Below are positions 1 through 7,939 of a stretch of 64,000 bases of DNA, in pieces. Positions within the stretch are counted from its first letter, which is position 1. The number at the start of each line of letters is the position of its first letter. The translations under genes were made by a program, and so were the position numbers. The stretch comes from an uncultured Clostridia bacterium (lineage in GTDB: Bacteria > Bacillota > Clostridia > Christensenellales > HGM11417), in assembly GCA_944332455.1 (NCBI GenBank), contig CALVJY010000001.1, forward strand, positions 62,001-126,000, read 5' to 3'. The notes under the pieces were generated by a model that was given only the letters and a program-made list of their open reading frames with translations, was not told the origin of the DNA and made no database searches.

Positions 1-188
1 TTCCTCGCTGCTGACCGGCGGCCGAAATCGTGACGCGATCGGCTACGCTTCGCTTCGCAGCGATCGCTGTTCCGTCGCCTTCGGCTCCTTACAAATCCGG
101 TTAGCAGCTCCACTTTGATCCCCTGGATCCAAGTTCGGAGGGATTTTTTCCTTCCGAAAAAAAAATGAAATAAAATCACGAAGAACTT
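1..188. other. Left-edge region without a confident gene
   Basis: Bases 2-114 are open on the plus strand up to a TGA and could be the 3' end of a gene that starts outside the window, but the reading is serine/arginine-rich and unconvincing. There is a short inverted repeat (GCGATCG about 34-40 and CGATCGC about 60-66) and an AT-rich run at 145-175 just before the first gene. No promoter with both boxes was recognised. Confidence 0.3.
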
Positions 189-575
189 ATGTGTGAATTG
201 GACAAACAAAATCCTGATTGCATCCTCCTTACCGAACCGCTGCCAAATGTTACGCCTGAACAATGGATCGCTGTAAACCATGATTGCAAGACAGAATTCG
301 ATTTGGCAACTGCGTTTGCCGGCGCGTCAAATGAGGCAGGTTGGTTGGATGACGAGATCTATGACGAGGATTGCACTGCGGAAACAATAGAGCGATATTA
401 TAAGTGGCGTCATCTGGCGGACGAACTCCAAAAAAGAGTGCTGCAGATTTTTGAAAGAGAGAATCCGCAGGCAGAGATAAAGCCCCCTTTCATGCGCTTT
501 CTGACCCCCGTGATGCAGCGCAACGGTTTTGCGAACGGCAGCGGTTGGTGGATCCCCATAAAAGCGGATAAATGA
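189..575 (+). CDS. Hypothetical protein, acidic, low-GC orphan
   Basis: A 128-residue soluble, acidic protein that I do not recognise. It has no signal peptide, membrane segment or known motif. Residues about 60-100 look helical with charged heptads, and the C-terminus is rich in aromatic and glycine residues (NGSGWWIP). The ATG at 189 is chosen because an ATG at 163 stops after two codons. The ribosome-binding site is weak. GC content is clearly lower than in the genes that follow, so transfer is possible. It converges with the EamA gene, and a 22-bp palindrome lies between them. The protein could be a remnant or an accessory gene. Confidence 0.55.
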   Translation: MCELDKQNPDCILLTEPLPNVTPEQWIAVNHDCKTEFDLATAFAGASNEAGWLDDEIYDEDCTAETIERYYKWRHLADELQKRVLQIFERENPQAEIKPPFMRFLTPVMQRNGFANGSGWWIPIKADK

Positions 576-611
576 CGCCCGATCGATTTTTGCCGCGGAC
601 ATCTTGTTCCC

Positions 612-660
612 TGAGCAATATACCCCCCAAAGCCGTCAGCTTTGGGGGGTATATTGCTCA
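612..660. repeat. Perfect 22-bp inverted repeat with 5-nt loop
   Basis: Arms 612-633 and 639-660 are perfectly complementary around a CGTCA loop. The site lies between two convergent genes, where a bidirectional terminator would fit, but neither strand has a U-tract after the stem. Each arm contains ACCCCCC/GGGGGGT flanked by AT-rich ends. It may be a U-less terminator or the footprint of a small palindromic element. Confidence 0.7.
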
Positions 661-709
661 AAGGATATTGCTGAATGGATAGCCTGGACTTCATTTCCGG
701 GAAAGCCCA

Positions 710-1573
710 TCAACCGAACACGGCCATGCAGACCGTGCCGGCGGTCAGAAGGCCGAGGCCGATCCAGGCCTTGAGCGAAAGTTTTTCCTTCAGGACCAGC
801 ACGGAAAAGAGGACGGTCACCAGAATGCTCATCCGGTCGATGGGCACGACCACGCTCACCAGGCCCTGCTGCACGGCGTAGAAATAGCACAGCCAGGAGG
901 CCCCGGTGGCAAATCCCGAGAGCAGGAGGAAGCCGGCCTCTCTGCCCCGCAGCTCCCGGACCGCCCCGGCCTCGCCGCGGAAAAAGACGATGCCCCAGGC
1001 CAGGATCAGGACCACGCAGGTCCGGATGGCGGTGGCCAGATTGGAATCCACGCCCTCGATGCCGACCTTGGCCAGCAGCGAAGTGGCCGCCGCGAAGACC
1101 GCGGACAGCAGGGCGAACGCCAGCCAGGCCAGGCTCTTCGTCCCGCCCTTCCGGATGTCCGTCATCAGCCAGGTGCCAACGCCGATGACGGCCAGAAAGA
1201 CCAGCTTGAGCCCCCACTGCGTCCGCTCTTCCGGAAAGATCAGAATGGCGGCCAGCACGGACAGGATGGCGCTGGACTTGTCGACGGCGGCCACTTTGGA
1301 GACCTCGCCCAGCGAGAGCGCCTTGAAGTAGCAGATCCAGGAAGCGCCCGTCGCCAGCCCGGACAAGATGAGGAAGACCCAGGATCCGGCGCCGATGTCC
1401 GGCAGCCCGGCCTGGGCGCCCGTCAGAAAGACGATGGCCCAGGCCATGACCAGCACGACCGAAGTCCGGACGGCCGTCGCCACGTCCGGATTGGTATTTT
1501 TGACTCCGCATTTGGAGAGTATGGCCGTGATCCCCGCAAAGAGGGCGGAGGCAACGGCCGCAGCGATCCACAT
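710..1573 (-). CDS. EamA/DMT-family transporter
   Basis: A 287-residue integral membrane protein with ten predicted hydrophobic segments in two similar halves, the double EamA layout of the drug/metabolite transporter superfamily. The halves start near residues 1 and 145, and both contain the pattern SGxATGASWxCYFxA (about residues 70 and 215). Such permeases export or import amino acids, sugars or nucleotides, and the substrate cannot be read here. The ATG at 1573 has GGGAGG about six bases upstream. It lies downstream of the DUF368 gene on the same strand, separated by a 180-bp repeat copy, so it may be co-transcribed or separately expressed. Confidence 0.85.
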   Translation of the reverse strand: MWIAAAVASALFAGITAILSKCGVKNTNPDVATAVRTSVVLVMAWAIVFLTGAQAGLPDIGAGSWVFLILSGLATGASWICYFKALSLGEVSKVAAVDKSSAILSVLAAILIFPEERTQWGLKLVFLAVIGVGTWLMTDIRKGGTKSLAWLAFALLSAVFAAATSLLAKVGIEGVDSNLATAIRTCVVLILAWGIVFFRGEAGAVRELRGREAGFLLLSGFATGASWLCYFYAVQQGLVSVVVPIDRMSILVTVLFSVLVLKEKLSLKAWIGLGLLTAGTVCMAVFG

Positions 1574-1638
1574 GTCAGCCTCCCGTCAGGTCCTGTGATC
1601 AGGTTGTCCCTTTTTTGCAGAAAGTATGGATCAGACAA

Positions 1639-1822
1639 AAAGGCAGCGCGAAGGCTCCGTCACGCTGCCGTTCCGGCGAAGGCGCACGGAGGCCGTACGC
1701 CGCGCCCTCAAATTTTTTGCCGGGCAAAGCGAAAACCCGGATCGCCCTTCAAAAGTGATTTGGGCCAGAGAGCCGGGCAGGGGCCAAGGCCCGCAGGCGG
1801 TCTTTGGGAGGGCGTCATAAAA
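1639..1822 (+). repeat. Diverged copy of the ~180-bp dispersed repeat
   Basis: This intergenic stretch aligns end to end with the element at 41391-41571 read on its minus strand. It starts with AAGGCAGC, carries CAAATTTTTTG in the middle, TTCAAAAGTGATTTGGGCCA near 1750-1770 and GCAGGCGGTCTTTG near the end, and has about the same length (184 versus 181 bp). It sits between the DUF368 and EamA genes. The alignment was made by eye. Confidence 0.6.
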
Positions 1823-1832
1823 TCCTCTTCCC

Positions 1833-2837
1833 CTACTGCCCCTTCGGTCCCGGGGGACAGGTCTCCCCCTTCGCCCCCCTCTCGAAGCGGACGAACAGCC
1901 AGGAGATCACGCCGCCCGCGATCACCAGGACCAGCCCGCAGCCGAGTTCGGCCCAGGGGATCCCCGTCCAGCTCTGATAGACCGCCATGATCTCCGGATT
2001 GAAGAACATGGTCGCGACGGAGCCCAAAGACAGCCCGGCCACCGTGTAAAAGACCGGAGCCCTGCGGCGCTCGATCAGCCGGGAGAGCCCCTTGGAAAAG
2101 GTCAGCAGTCCCGCCGCAAAGCCCGCGATCAGGCAGACATAGACCGCAAAGATCTGGGGATGGCTCTGCCAGTAGGTCAGACTCACCGAATCCAGCAGCG
2201 GACTGAACCAGCCCACCATCATCAGCAGGGCGGTGGCGCTCAGGCCCGGGACCAGCTGGGTGACCGCCACCGCATAGCCCAGCACCGGAAAGAGCAGATA
2301 GTGCCAGACCTGCAGGTCCTCCAGAGAGGCCGGCCCGGCATCGGCGAACATCGAAAGAGCGGACAGGGCCACGGGCAGGATCAGCCCCAGGACAAAGAGG
2401 GCGGCCCGGCCCGGCGTCAGTCTTTCCCCCTTCAGCTGATCGCCGACGGCGGGAAAGGCCCCCAGCATCAGGCCGGCAAACAGGGAGATCAGGGCAAAGG
2501 GCATCAGGTTAAGCAAAGTCCGGACCCCGAAAAATCCGGCGGCCAGCCCCAGCAGCCCGCCCACGCCGATGGGCAGCAGAAAGCGGAAACACCTGCCGAA
2601 GGCCCGGAACAGATTGCCCAGGGCATACAGCAGCTTTTCGTACAGGCCGAAGAGGATGGCCGCGGCCGAACCGCTGACGCCCGGCACGATGACCGCCAGG
2701 CCGATGAAGGCGCCCAGCACCCCGCTCTTGACGACCTGCTTTTTGCTCTGATAGCGCAGTTCCTCCGCTCTCCCTTCGGCCGCGGCGGCGCCCTCCGGCT
2801 CTCCGCCTGCTTCCTCTTTTTTGTAGTCGTTCGACAT
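1833..2837 (-). CDS. DUF368 family membrane protein, PopT-type polyprenyl-phosphate transporter
   Basis: A 334-residue protein with a hydrophilic N-terminal 35 residues followed by eight to nine hydrophobic segments. The segment from about residue 38 (GAFIGLAVIVPGVSGSAAAI) is the family hallmark of DUF368. Members of this family (PopT) are known to recycle undecaprenyl phosphate across the cytoplasmic membrane for envelope synthesis, and the same role is inferred here. The ATG at 2837 has GGGGAG about seven bases upstream. The N-terminal extension is rich in Glu and Ala. It is transcribed toward the EamA gene. I am confident of the family and less so of the exact substrate. Confidence 0.85.
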   Translation of the reverse strand: MSNDYKKEEAGGEPEGAAAAEGRAEELRYQSKKQVVKSGVLGAFIGLAVIVPGVSGSAAAILFGLYEKLLYALGNLFRAFGRCFRFLLPIGVGGLLGLAAGFFGVRTLLNLMPFALISLFAGLMLGAFPAVGDQLKGERLTPGRAALFVLGLILPVALSALSMFADAGPASLEDLQVWHYLLFPVLGYAVAVTQLVPGLSATALLMMVGWFSPLLDSVSLTYWQSHPQIFAVYVCLIAGFAAGLLTFSKGLSRLIERRRAPVFYTVAGLSLGSVATMFFNPEIMAVYQSWTGIPWAELGCGLVLVIAGGVISWLFVRFERGAKGETCPPGPKGQ

Positions 2838-3006
2838 GGATCTTCTCCCCTTACGCGCTTTTCGGTCCGGGATCTGCCGGTCTCAGACAGCTGAGGGCGG
2901 CCCGGGCAGGTTTCTCAAAACGGCACGTCCTCAGCCCGGAAGGGCAGATCTGCCCGCCGGCCCGCCCGGACGGCAGTTCGGCCGGGCGCGATGCGCTGAT
3001 CTCTTC

Positions 3007-3624
3007 TCAGCGGATAAAATTGGTGAGGACCTTCTGATTTTCCGGATGCGGCAGGCCGTTCTCCGCCCCCAGCCGGATACATTTGAGCAGCCAGGCCATG
3101 TTTTTGCCCAGATTGTACATGGTCATCAGGCCCTCTTTGTCCCCCTGCACCTCCTCGGGCTGGGCGCCGTAGACGTGGTTCCAGTAGGTCGAGGAGACCA
3201 CGGGCATGGAACAGATGGTAAAATACTTGTTGATGACGTCAAAGGAGGCCGTGGTCCCCGCCCGGCGGGCCGACAGCACGGCGGCGGCCGGCTTGAAGGC
3301 AAAATTCCGCCCGCCCGAGTAGAAGGCCCGGTCCATGACGGTGAGCAGCCGGGCGCTGGGATGGGCGTAATACACCGGGGATCCGAAGACGAATCCGTCC
3401 GCGGTCCCGGCCTTTGCCGCCAGCTCGTTGGCTACGTCGTCAAAGACGCATTTCCCGGTCTCCCGGCACTTGTGACAGGCGATGCAGTCGGGCAGCGGCT
3501 TGTTGCCGATGAAGATCATCTCGGTGGAGATACCCTCTTCGTTGAGCGCCCGGGCCGCCTCAGAAAGGGCGACGTGGGTGCAGCCGTTCGCCCGCGAACT
3601 CCCGTTTACCAGCAAAACTTTCAT
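3007..3624 (-). CDS. Flavodoxin-like NAD(P)H-dependent FMN reductase family protein
   Basis: A 205-residue protein with the N-terminal FMN-phosphate loop MKVLLVNGSSRANGCTH, a cysteine cluster CIACHKCRETGKC at about residues 45-57, and the GSPVYYAHPSA flavin-binding stretch near residue 80. This is the layout of the flavodoxin/NADPH-dependent FMN reductase family, including iron-sulfur flavoproteins that carry a Cys-rich loop. The start at 3624 follows GGAGGAAATATCT and gives a normal N-terminus; a longer in-frame start at 3732 would lie upstream of the promoter. It is probably a cytoplasmic electron-transfer or quinone/nitro reductase, and a bound Fe-S cluster is possible but not shown. Confidence 0.85.
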   Translation of the reverse strand: MKVLLVNGSSRANGCTHVALSEAARALNEEGISTEMIFIGNKPLPDCIACHKCRETGKCVFDDVANELAAKAGTADGFVFGSPVYYAHPSARLLTVMDRAFYSGGRNFAFKPAAAVLSARRAGTTASFDVINKYFTICSMPVVSSTYWNHVYGAQPEEVQGDKEGLMTMYNLGKNMAWLLKCIRLGAENGLPHPENQKVLTNFIR

Positions 3625-3681
3625 AGATATTTCCTCCGCAGTCAAATTGTTAAGCCGTTGAAAGCGATTATCTTCGCTAAC

Positions 3682-3710
3682 ATTATACCACAAGACGGCC
3701 CCGGGCGCAA
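3682..3710 (-). promoter_or_regulatory. Sigma-A promoter of the flavodoxin-like gene
   Basis: On the minus strand TTGCGC (3710-3705), a 17-base spacer and TATAAT (3687-3682), with the extended -10 TGG before it. The start codon at 3624 is about 50 bases downstream of the expected transcription start. Confidence 0.75.
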
Positions 3711-3730
3711 GATGATTTGCGCCGGAACAC

Positions 3731-3763
3731 AAAAAAGCGGAACCTGTCGAATCAGATCCCGCT
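3731..3763 (-). terminator. Rho-independent terminator of the 136-residue gene
   Basis: On the minus strand AGCGGGA (3763-3757) pairs with TTCCGCT (3742-3736), followed by six T. The stem overlaps the last codons and stop of the gene ending at 3752. Confidence 0.7.
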
Positions 3764-4162
3764 CTTTTTCAGGATAACCTTCAGGGGCGCGCCAAAGACC
3801 TGTTCTTCCTTGACAAAGGCCCTCGGGCCGGCCAGAATGACCGAAGGCGAGGCCTCGTCCATGCTGCGCGACACCGCCTCGGACAGGGGCAAAAAGACGG
3901 TCTGATCCGGTGTAAGCAGCCACACCTCTCCCTCTCCGCCGTCCCCGGCCAGGGCCGACCGGACTTCCTCCGGCGTGATTTTTTCACTCTTTTGCCACAC
4001 GGTCTCCGGGACCAGGACCTGCCAGGCCTGGTGCGCCAGGCGGGAAAAGGCCTTGTCCCGCTCCCGGGAGAACTCGTACAGCATGCGCGCTCTCAGTCTT
4101 TTGCAGACAAAGGCTCTGACAAAGGCCTCCTCCGCCGCGATCTGTCTTTCCCGATCTTCCAT
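3752..4162 (-). CDS. Hypothetical protein, 136 residues
   Basis: A soluble, charged protein that I do not recognise. The start at 4162 (MEDRERQIAAEE) is preferred over 4213 because GGAGGGCGGAAAG stands directly before it. Residues 10-60 are helical and rich in Arg, Glu and Ala. The C-terminal half has alternating hydrophobic residues that suggest a small alpha/beta fold. Its leader and first six codons closely match those of the gene starting at 4967, which points to a local duplication of the expression signals or of the 5' end. The bodies of the two proteins are not similar. Confidence 0.65.
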   Translation of the reverse strand: MEDRERQIAAEEAFVRAFVCKRLRARMLYEFSRERDKAFSRLAHQAWQVLVPETVWQKSEKITPEEVRSALAGDGGEGEVWLLTPDQTVFLPLSEAVSRSMDEASPSVILAGPRAFVKEEQVFGAPLKVILKKSGI

Positions 4163-4403
4163 CTTTCCGCCCTCCTGTCCCGGCAGGGAAGCAGGCTCCC
4201 CGCGGAACTTCAAAATAGTTAAAATTTCTCACCCGTCAGGGTCTCTTTCCCTGACAGGAAATCGCCCTTTCAGGACACAGGGCCCGCCGTTTAGCAAGGT
4301 CTTTTCCTCGCCCTTCTGCGTCCAGATAAAACGGACACCACGAGACTGCCTTGCCTTTCCTCTCGGCTTTCCCCGTCTTCCGCTGCGCAGGAGTTGTCTT
4401 TCT

Positions 4404-4967
4404 CTATACATCGATCCCATCCTGATTCAGGCGGATGACGGCATTGGCAGCGTATTTTTCCGCGTATTCTTTGATGACCGCCACATTCTTCGGGGAGGCT
4501 TTTATGATCCAAGGCGGCTTTTTCCCGTTGATTCCTCCCTGCCGAGTCACTTGGCCGGGGGCCGTGCGAAGGACGATCCAGCTTACTTTGACAGATATTT
4601 CGAGAATTTCAAAAGTCTCCAGCTTCTGCAGATCTATTGCAGTCAGTTCTTCCCACTTGACGAAAACCAATTTGGACCGACATCGGCGAAACAGAATTCC
4701 GTTTTCGTCCACCACGGCCGTCTGCATGCTGAAAACGGTACCGGCCACGGTGATCGGGAACGAGAGACCGCACATGATCAGAAGGGGAACCCGCATACCT
4801 CCCGAGTCGACGACAATCCCGATGACGATCATGGCCAGGAATATCAAATCGGCAAACCAAAGGAGGACCACGGTGTAAGTCAGGTTTGTTCGGAGCATCA
4901 CCTTTCGCGGTTCTTCAAAAGCCGGTTCTTCCCCTATCCTCTTTTGCCTCTTTTCCCGATCTTCCAT
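4404..4967 (-). CDS. Membrane protein with PH-like C-terminal domain
   Basis: A 187-residue protein: a charged N-terminus (MEDREKRQKR), two hydrophobic segments at about residues 30-52 and 58-80, then a soluble domain (SMQTAVVDENGILFRR and on) that resembles bacterial PH-like domains found after two-helix hairpins. The start at 4967 has AGAGGATGG upstream. An 11-bp hairpin (4985-4995 with 5007-5017) lies in the leader just before the ribosome-binding site and may influence translation. The function is unknown. The family assignment rests on the hairpin-plus-beta layout only. Confidence 0.6.
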   Translation of the reverse strand: MEDREKRQKRIGEEPAFEEPRKVMLRTNLTYTVVLLWFADLIFLAMIVIGIVVDSGGMRVPLLIMCGLSFPITVAGTVFSMQTAVVDENGILFRRCRSKLVFVKWEELTAIDLQKLETFEILEISVKVSWIVLRTAPGQVTRQGGINGKKPPWIIKASPKNVAVIKEYAEKYAANAVIRLNQDGIDV

Positions 4968-4984
4968 CTTTCCATCCTCTTGCC

Positions 4985-5017
4985 CCGGCAGGGAACGACG
5001 AAAGCCTTCCCTGCCGG
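4985..5017 (-). promoter_or_regulatory. Leader hairpin upstream of the PH-like gene
   Basis: Perfect 11-bp stem, CCGGCAGGGAA at 4985-4995 with its complement at 5007-5017, ending about 18 bases before the start codon on the minus strand. The neighbouring gene's leader (about 4178-4189) retains only one arm. Confidence 0.5.
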
Positions 5018-5139
5018 AGTTTTAAAATTCTGGGATTCTCACACCCGCTCTGAACACTTCCGGAACACCTCCGCCCGGAGCCGCGGATCTTTCAAAAGTC
5101 CGCGCACCGAGGGGCGAAAGTTCTTCCTGTCCCTTCGGA

Positions 5140-6186
5140 TCAGGCGCCCGATCCGTCATCAGTGCCGGCGTCGGTGCCGGGAATGGTGATCATGATCCCG
5201 GTGCCGTCCCCCACCACGGAGGGCAGCTTGCCGTCCCACTTGGAGAGGTACTCCAGATACTGCAGGTAATCCAGAATGAGCTTCTGTCCGCCGGTGTCCG
5301 TTCCCCAGTCGATGGAAAAGCGGAGGTTGCCCTCCTCGTCGGCGGTCTCGGTGACCTGGTAGCCCAGGGTGCGGGCCAGTTCTACGATCTTGACGGAGGC
5401 CGAGTAGGCTTCGGCCTCGGAGAGGGCCTTTTGAGCGTTGGCCTCGCCCTGGGCCTGCTCCAGCCGGGCCTCGGCCTCTTTTTTGGCCACTTCCAGCTCC
5501 TGCTCGGCCTTGATGATGGCGGCCTCCTTCTCCCGCTCGGCGATCATCTGGGCCTCGACCGCGGCCTCGTAGGCGTCGGTAAAGCCGATGTCGGTCAGCA
5601 CCGCCGTGCGCACGCTGACGTAGTAGCTGCTGTCGATCTTGTTCATGATGCTTTCGGTCACGTTTTTGGACAGCATGGCCCGCTCCTGAATGATCTGCTC
5701 GGCGGTATTCTCGGCCATGACCGTCTTCATGGCGTCCACGGCCACGCTCTCGATGCGGTTGTTCAGGATCTCCAGCTCCCCGTAGGTGTTGGCGATCTCG
5801 ATGATCTTGGAGGTGTCGATCTGGTACTGCACCGTCATCTCGATGTCCATGGTCTGGGCGTCCTGGGAATAGGCCTGGGTCACGATGGCCAGATTCTGGA
5901 CCTTGGCGTCGTACAGGACGTAGCTCTCCGTCATCCAGAAGTCAAAGTAGGTTCCGGCCGTCCGCACCCCCCGGGCCTCGCCGAGGTGCTTGACCACGGC
6001 CACCTCGCCGGCCTCCACGGTGTGAAAGCTGAAGGGAATGCACACAAAGAGCAGCGCCGCCGCCCCGCCGCACAGCAAGGCGGGCAGTCGGCCCCGCTTT
6101 TTCCCCTTCATCAGCCAGAGGCCGCCGCCCAGGCCGGCGACTGCCAGAGCCAGAAAGATGATGCCGAAAATGATGCCGATTGCCAT
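5140..6186 (-). CDS. SPFH/Band 7 domain membrane protein
   Basis: A 348-residue protein with two N-terminal hydrophobic segments (about 3-25 and 36-55), an SPFH domain (about 57-215; VEAGEVAVVKHLGEARGV at its start), a charged coiled coil (about 215-265, rich in AEREKEAAIIKAEQE patterns) and a C-terminal tail. SPFH proteins form oligomers that organise membrane microdomains and can control membrane proteases. The ATG at 6186 follows AAAAGGAG. The tail ends with a Gly/Asp/Thr-rich stretch. It is a single gene with no clear operon partner. Confidence 0.88.
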   Translation of the reverse strand: MAIGIIFGIIFLALAVAGLGGGLWLMKGKKRGRLPALLCGGAAALLFVCIPFSFHTVEAGEVAVVKHLGEARGVRTAGTYFDFWMTESYVLYDAKVQNLAIVTQAYSQDAQTMDIEMTVQYQIDTSKIIEIANTYGELEILNNRIESVAVDAMKTVMAENTAEQIIQERAMLSKNVTESIMNKIDSSYYVSVRTAVLTDIGFTDAYEAAVEAQMIAEREKEAAIIKAEQELEVAKKEAEARLEQAQGEANAQKALSEAEAYSASVKIVELARTLGYQVTETADEEGNLRFSIDWGTDTGGQKLILDYLQYLEYLSKWDGKLPSVVGDGTGIMITIPGTDAGTDDGSGA

Positions 6187-6454
6187 TTTTTACTCCTTTT
6201 CCTTTCCTTCTCTTTGCGGAAAGCAATCGGCTATTTATAAACGGTTTTTGCCGCCTTCAATCACTTTTATTTTTTTGCGGACGCCGCTTTCTTTGAACGG
6301 GCCGCCCCAAGCTGCGCGTGCTGACCGCCGACGGTCCTGGCGCATGACAGAGAATCCCGGCGTGCCGGCCCTTGACGTGCCCTTGAACGGGCTTTTCGGG
6401 CAAAGCTGCACCCTTTCCCCGGTCCCCAAAACAGTTTCCTCGCTGGGCGGCATC
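6187..6454. other. Intergenic region, no gene seen
   Basis: A spacer between the SPFH gene and the terminator of the UroD-family gene, both on the minus strand. Bases 6225-6275 are AT-rich and may hold the SPFH promoter, but no box pair is convincing. Several short frames exist on both strands, and none has a ribosome-binding site or protein-like composition. Confidence 0.4.
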
Positions 6455-6480
6455 AAAAAGCCCCCGCCGGGGCGGGGGCA
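6455..6480 (-). terminator. Rho-independent terminator of the UroD-family gene
   Basis: On the minus strand GCCCCCGCC (6479-6471) pairs with GGCGGGGGC (6468-6460) and is followed by five T. It starts six bases after the stop codon. Confidence 0.85.
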
Positions 6481-6485
6481 GAAGT

Positions 6486-7586
6486 TCAGTCGTAGCGGCA
6501 CTCCCGACAGGTCTCGGCAAAGACCTTCAGGTTGTCGGGATGGCCGAAAAAGAAGTGATCGGAGGGGCAGCAGATGTAGCCGCCGTTGGGCTTGGCCTCG
6601 AACAGGCGGCGGACTTCCTTGCGGATGAAATCCTGGTTGCCCCGCTCGAAGCCCTCATTCTGGTCGAATCCGCCCACAAAGGCCACCTTGTCGCCGATGC
6701 GGCGGGCGGCCTCGTCGAAGCGGCAGTCCCCGCCCATGCTGGCGGGGGTCATGGTCTCCAGAGCGTCCATGCCGTTTTTCCGGGCGATCTCCAACAGGGG
6801 CATCAGCCCCCCGCACAGGTGATAGACCACCAGCGCGCCCTGGCTGTGGACGGCCTCGTGCTGCCTGATGTCGTAGGGCAGACAGAATTCCTCGTGCATG
6901 GCCGGGCTGATGACGGTGGACGAAGCCGAGCCGCCCCCGTTCTCCACCAGGTCGGCCTCGATCCGGCCGCAGGCCTCGATGGTCTTCAGGGATTTTTCCA
7001 GGATGGCGTTCAGGGCATAGTGGGTCCATTCCGGCTCGTCAAAGGCCTTGAAAATGGCCTCCTCGGTCCCCAGCAGACAGGTCAGGCTCTGCCACACGCC
7101 GGGCTGGCCGTAGTTCTGGCACCAGGTGCGCACGATGCCCCGGTCCCCCACCCTGGCTTTGGCCTCCCGCACCGGGGTCCAGTCCGCCTTGAGGGGAACG
7201 GGATAGTATTCCTTGAAGATCTCGAAATCCTCCTCGGACTGGATCATGTGGCGGGTCTCCCAGGCCGTGAACTGATTGCGGGAGCCGTGGACCTCCAGCG
7301 TCTTTTTGGGGGTGTGGTAGTACTGGATAAAGTTCTCCACCCCGTCCTCGTTGACCCCCAGCGACTTGTACTCGTACTGCCAGTTTTTCAGGTCGCGCTC
7401 CCCGTAGTGCAGGATGGGGGCGGTGTAGATGACGGGATCCATGCCCACGTAGTCATAGGCCTGGTAGGCGTCCATGCCGTGGAGATAGGTCTTTAAGTAG
7501 TAGTCCATCCAGTTGTGGACCTGACAGGGCAGCCTGTCGGGCTTTTGGTTGTGAAGCGCGGTCAGAAAGCGTTCGCGTCCGTTCAT
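6486..7586 (-). CDS. Uroporphyrinogen decarboxylase (URO-D) family protein
   Basis: A 366-residue protein of the URO-D/MtaA-like superfamily, TIM-barrel enzymes that either decarboxylate uroporphyrinogen III or transfer methyl groups to corrinoid or coenzyme M partners. The start MNGRERFLTALHNQKPDRLP is the typical N-terminus of the methyltransferase-like branch. Near residues 250-275 are the metal-ligand-like YHLCGG and DALETMTPASMGGD segments. True heme HemE proteins start differently, and no heme genes are adjacent, so a methyltransferase-like role is more likely. The ATG at 7586 has GGGAGAAG upstream. A longer frame reaching 7862 would pass through the promoter and is rejected. Confidence 0.8.
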   Translation of the reverse strand: MNGRERFLTALHNQKPDRLPCQVHNWMDYYLKTYLHGMDAYQAYDYVGMDPVIYTAPILHYGERDLKNWQYEYKSLGVNEDGVENFIQYYHTPKKTLEVHGSRNQFTAWETRHMIQSEEDFEIFKEYYPVPLKADWTPVREAKARVGDRGIVRTWCQNYGQPGVWQSLTCLLGTEEAIFKAFDEPEWTHYALNAILEKSLKTIEACGRIEADLVENGGGSASSTVISPAMHEEFCLPYDIRQHEAVHSQGALVVYHLCGGLMPLLEIARKNGMDALETMTPASMGGDCRFDEAARRIGDKVAFVGGFDQNEGFERGNQDFIRKEVRRLFEAKPNGGYICCPSDHFFFGHPDNLKVFAETCRECRYD

Positions 7587-7656
7587 CTTCTTCTCCCTTA
7601 CCGGCCGGAGCTGTTTCCTCTTCCGACGGTCATCCCCTTCCGGGCATGTTTTTTCC

Positions 7657-7685
7657 ATTTTAACCTGTTTTCCGTCCGCTGTCAA
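7657..7685 (-). promoter_or_regulatory. Sigma-A promoter of the UroD-family gene
   Basis: On the minus strand TTGACA (7685-7680), a 17-base spacer and TAAAAT (7662-7657). The start codon follows at 7586. Confidence 0.85.
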
Positions 7686-7857
7686 TGGGTTTTTCCCGAC
7701 TTCGCAAAAACCTGCGGCAACCGGGCAAGAGATTCCCCGTTTTCCCGGCCTCCGTCCTCGCCTTTTCCGCTGCTCCCTCCTTCTTCTCCGGCAAGAGCAG
7801 GGCCGTTTTCCTCCCGTTCCGCTTCCATTTATCAAAGGGCAGAGCGCGAGCGCTGAG
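7686..7857. other. Intergenic region, no gene seen
   Basis: Between the UroD promoter and the terminator of the gene at 7940. It is GC-rich with no convincing frame or RNA structure. Confidence 0.4.
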
Positions 7858-7860
7858 GGC

Positions 7861-7892
7861 AAAAAATATGCGCCGGGGGCGGCCTCGGCGCA
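7861..7892 (-). terminator. Probable terminator of the four-TM membrane protein gene
   Basis: On the minus strand GCGCCGAGG (7891-7883) pairs imperfectly with CCCCGGCGC (7878-7870), followed by ATATTTTTT. It lies about 50 bases after the stop codon at 7940. Confidence 0.6.
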
Positions 7893-7939
7893 AGAGAACG
7901 GGCGAAACCGCCCGCAAAGATCGGTTTTGACAAATTGCG

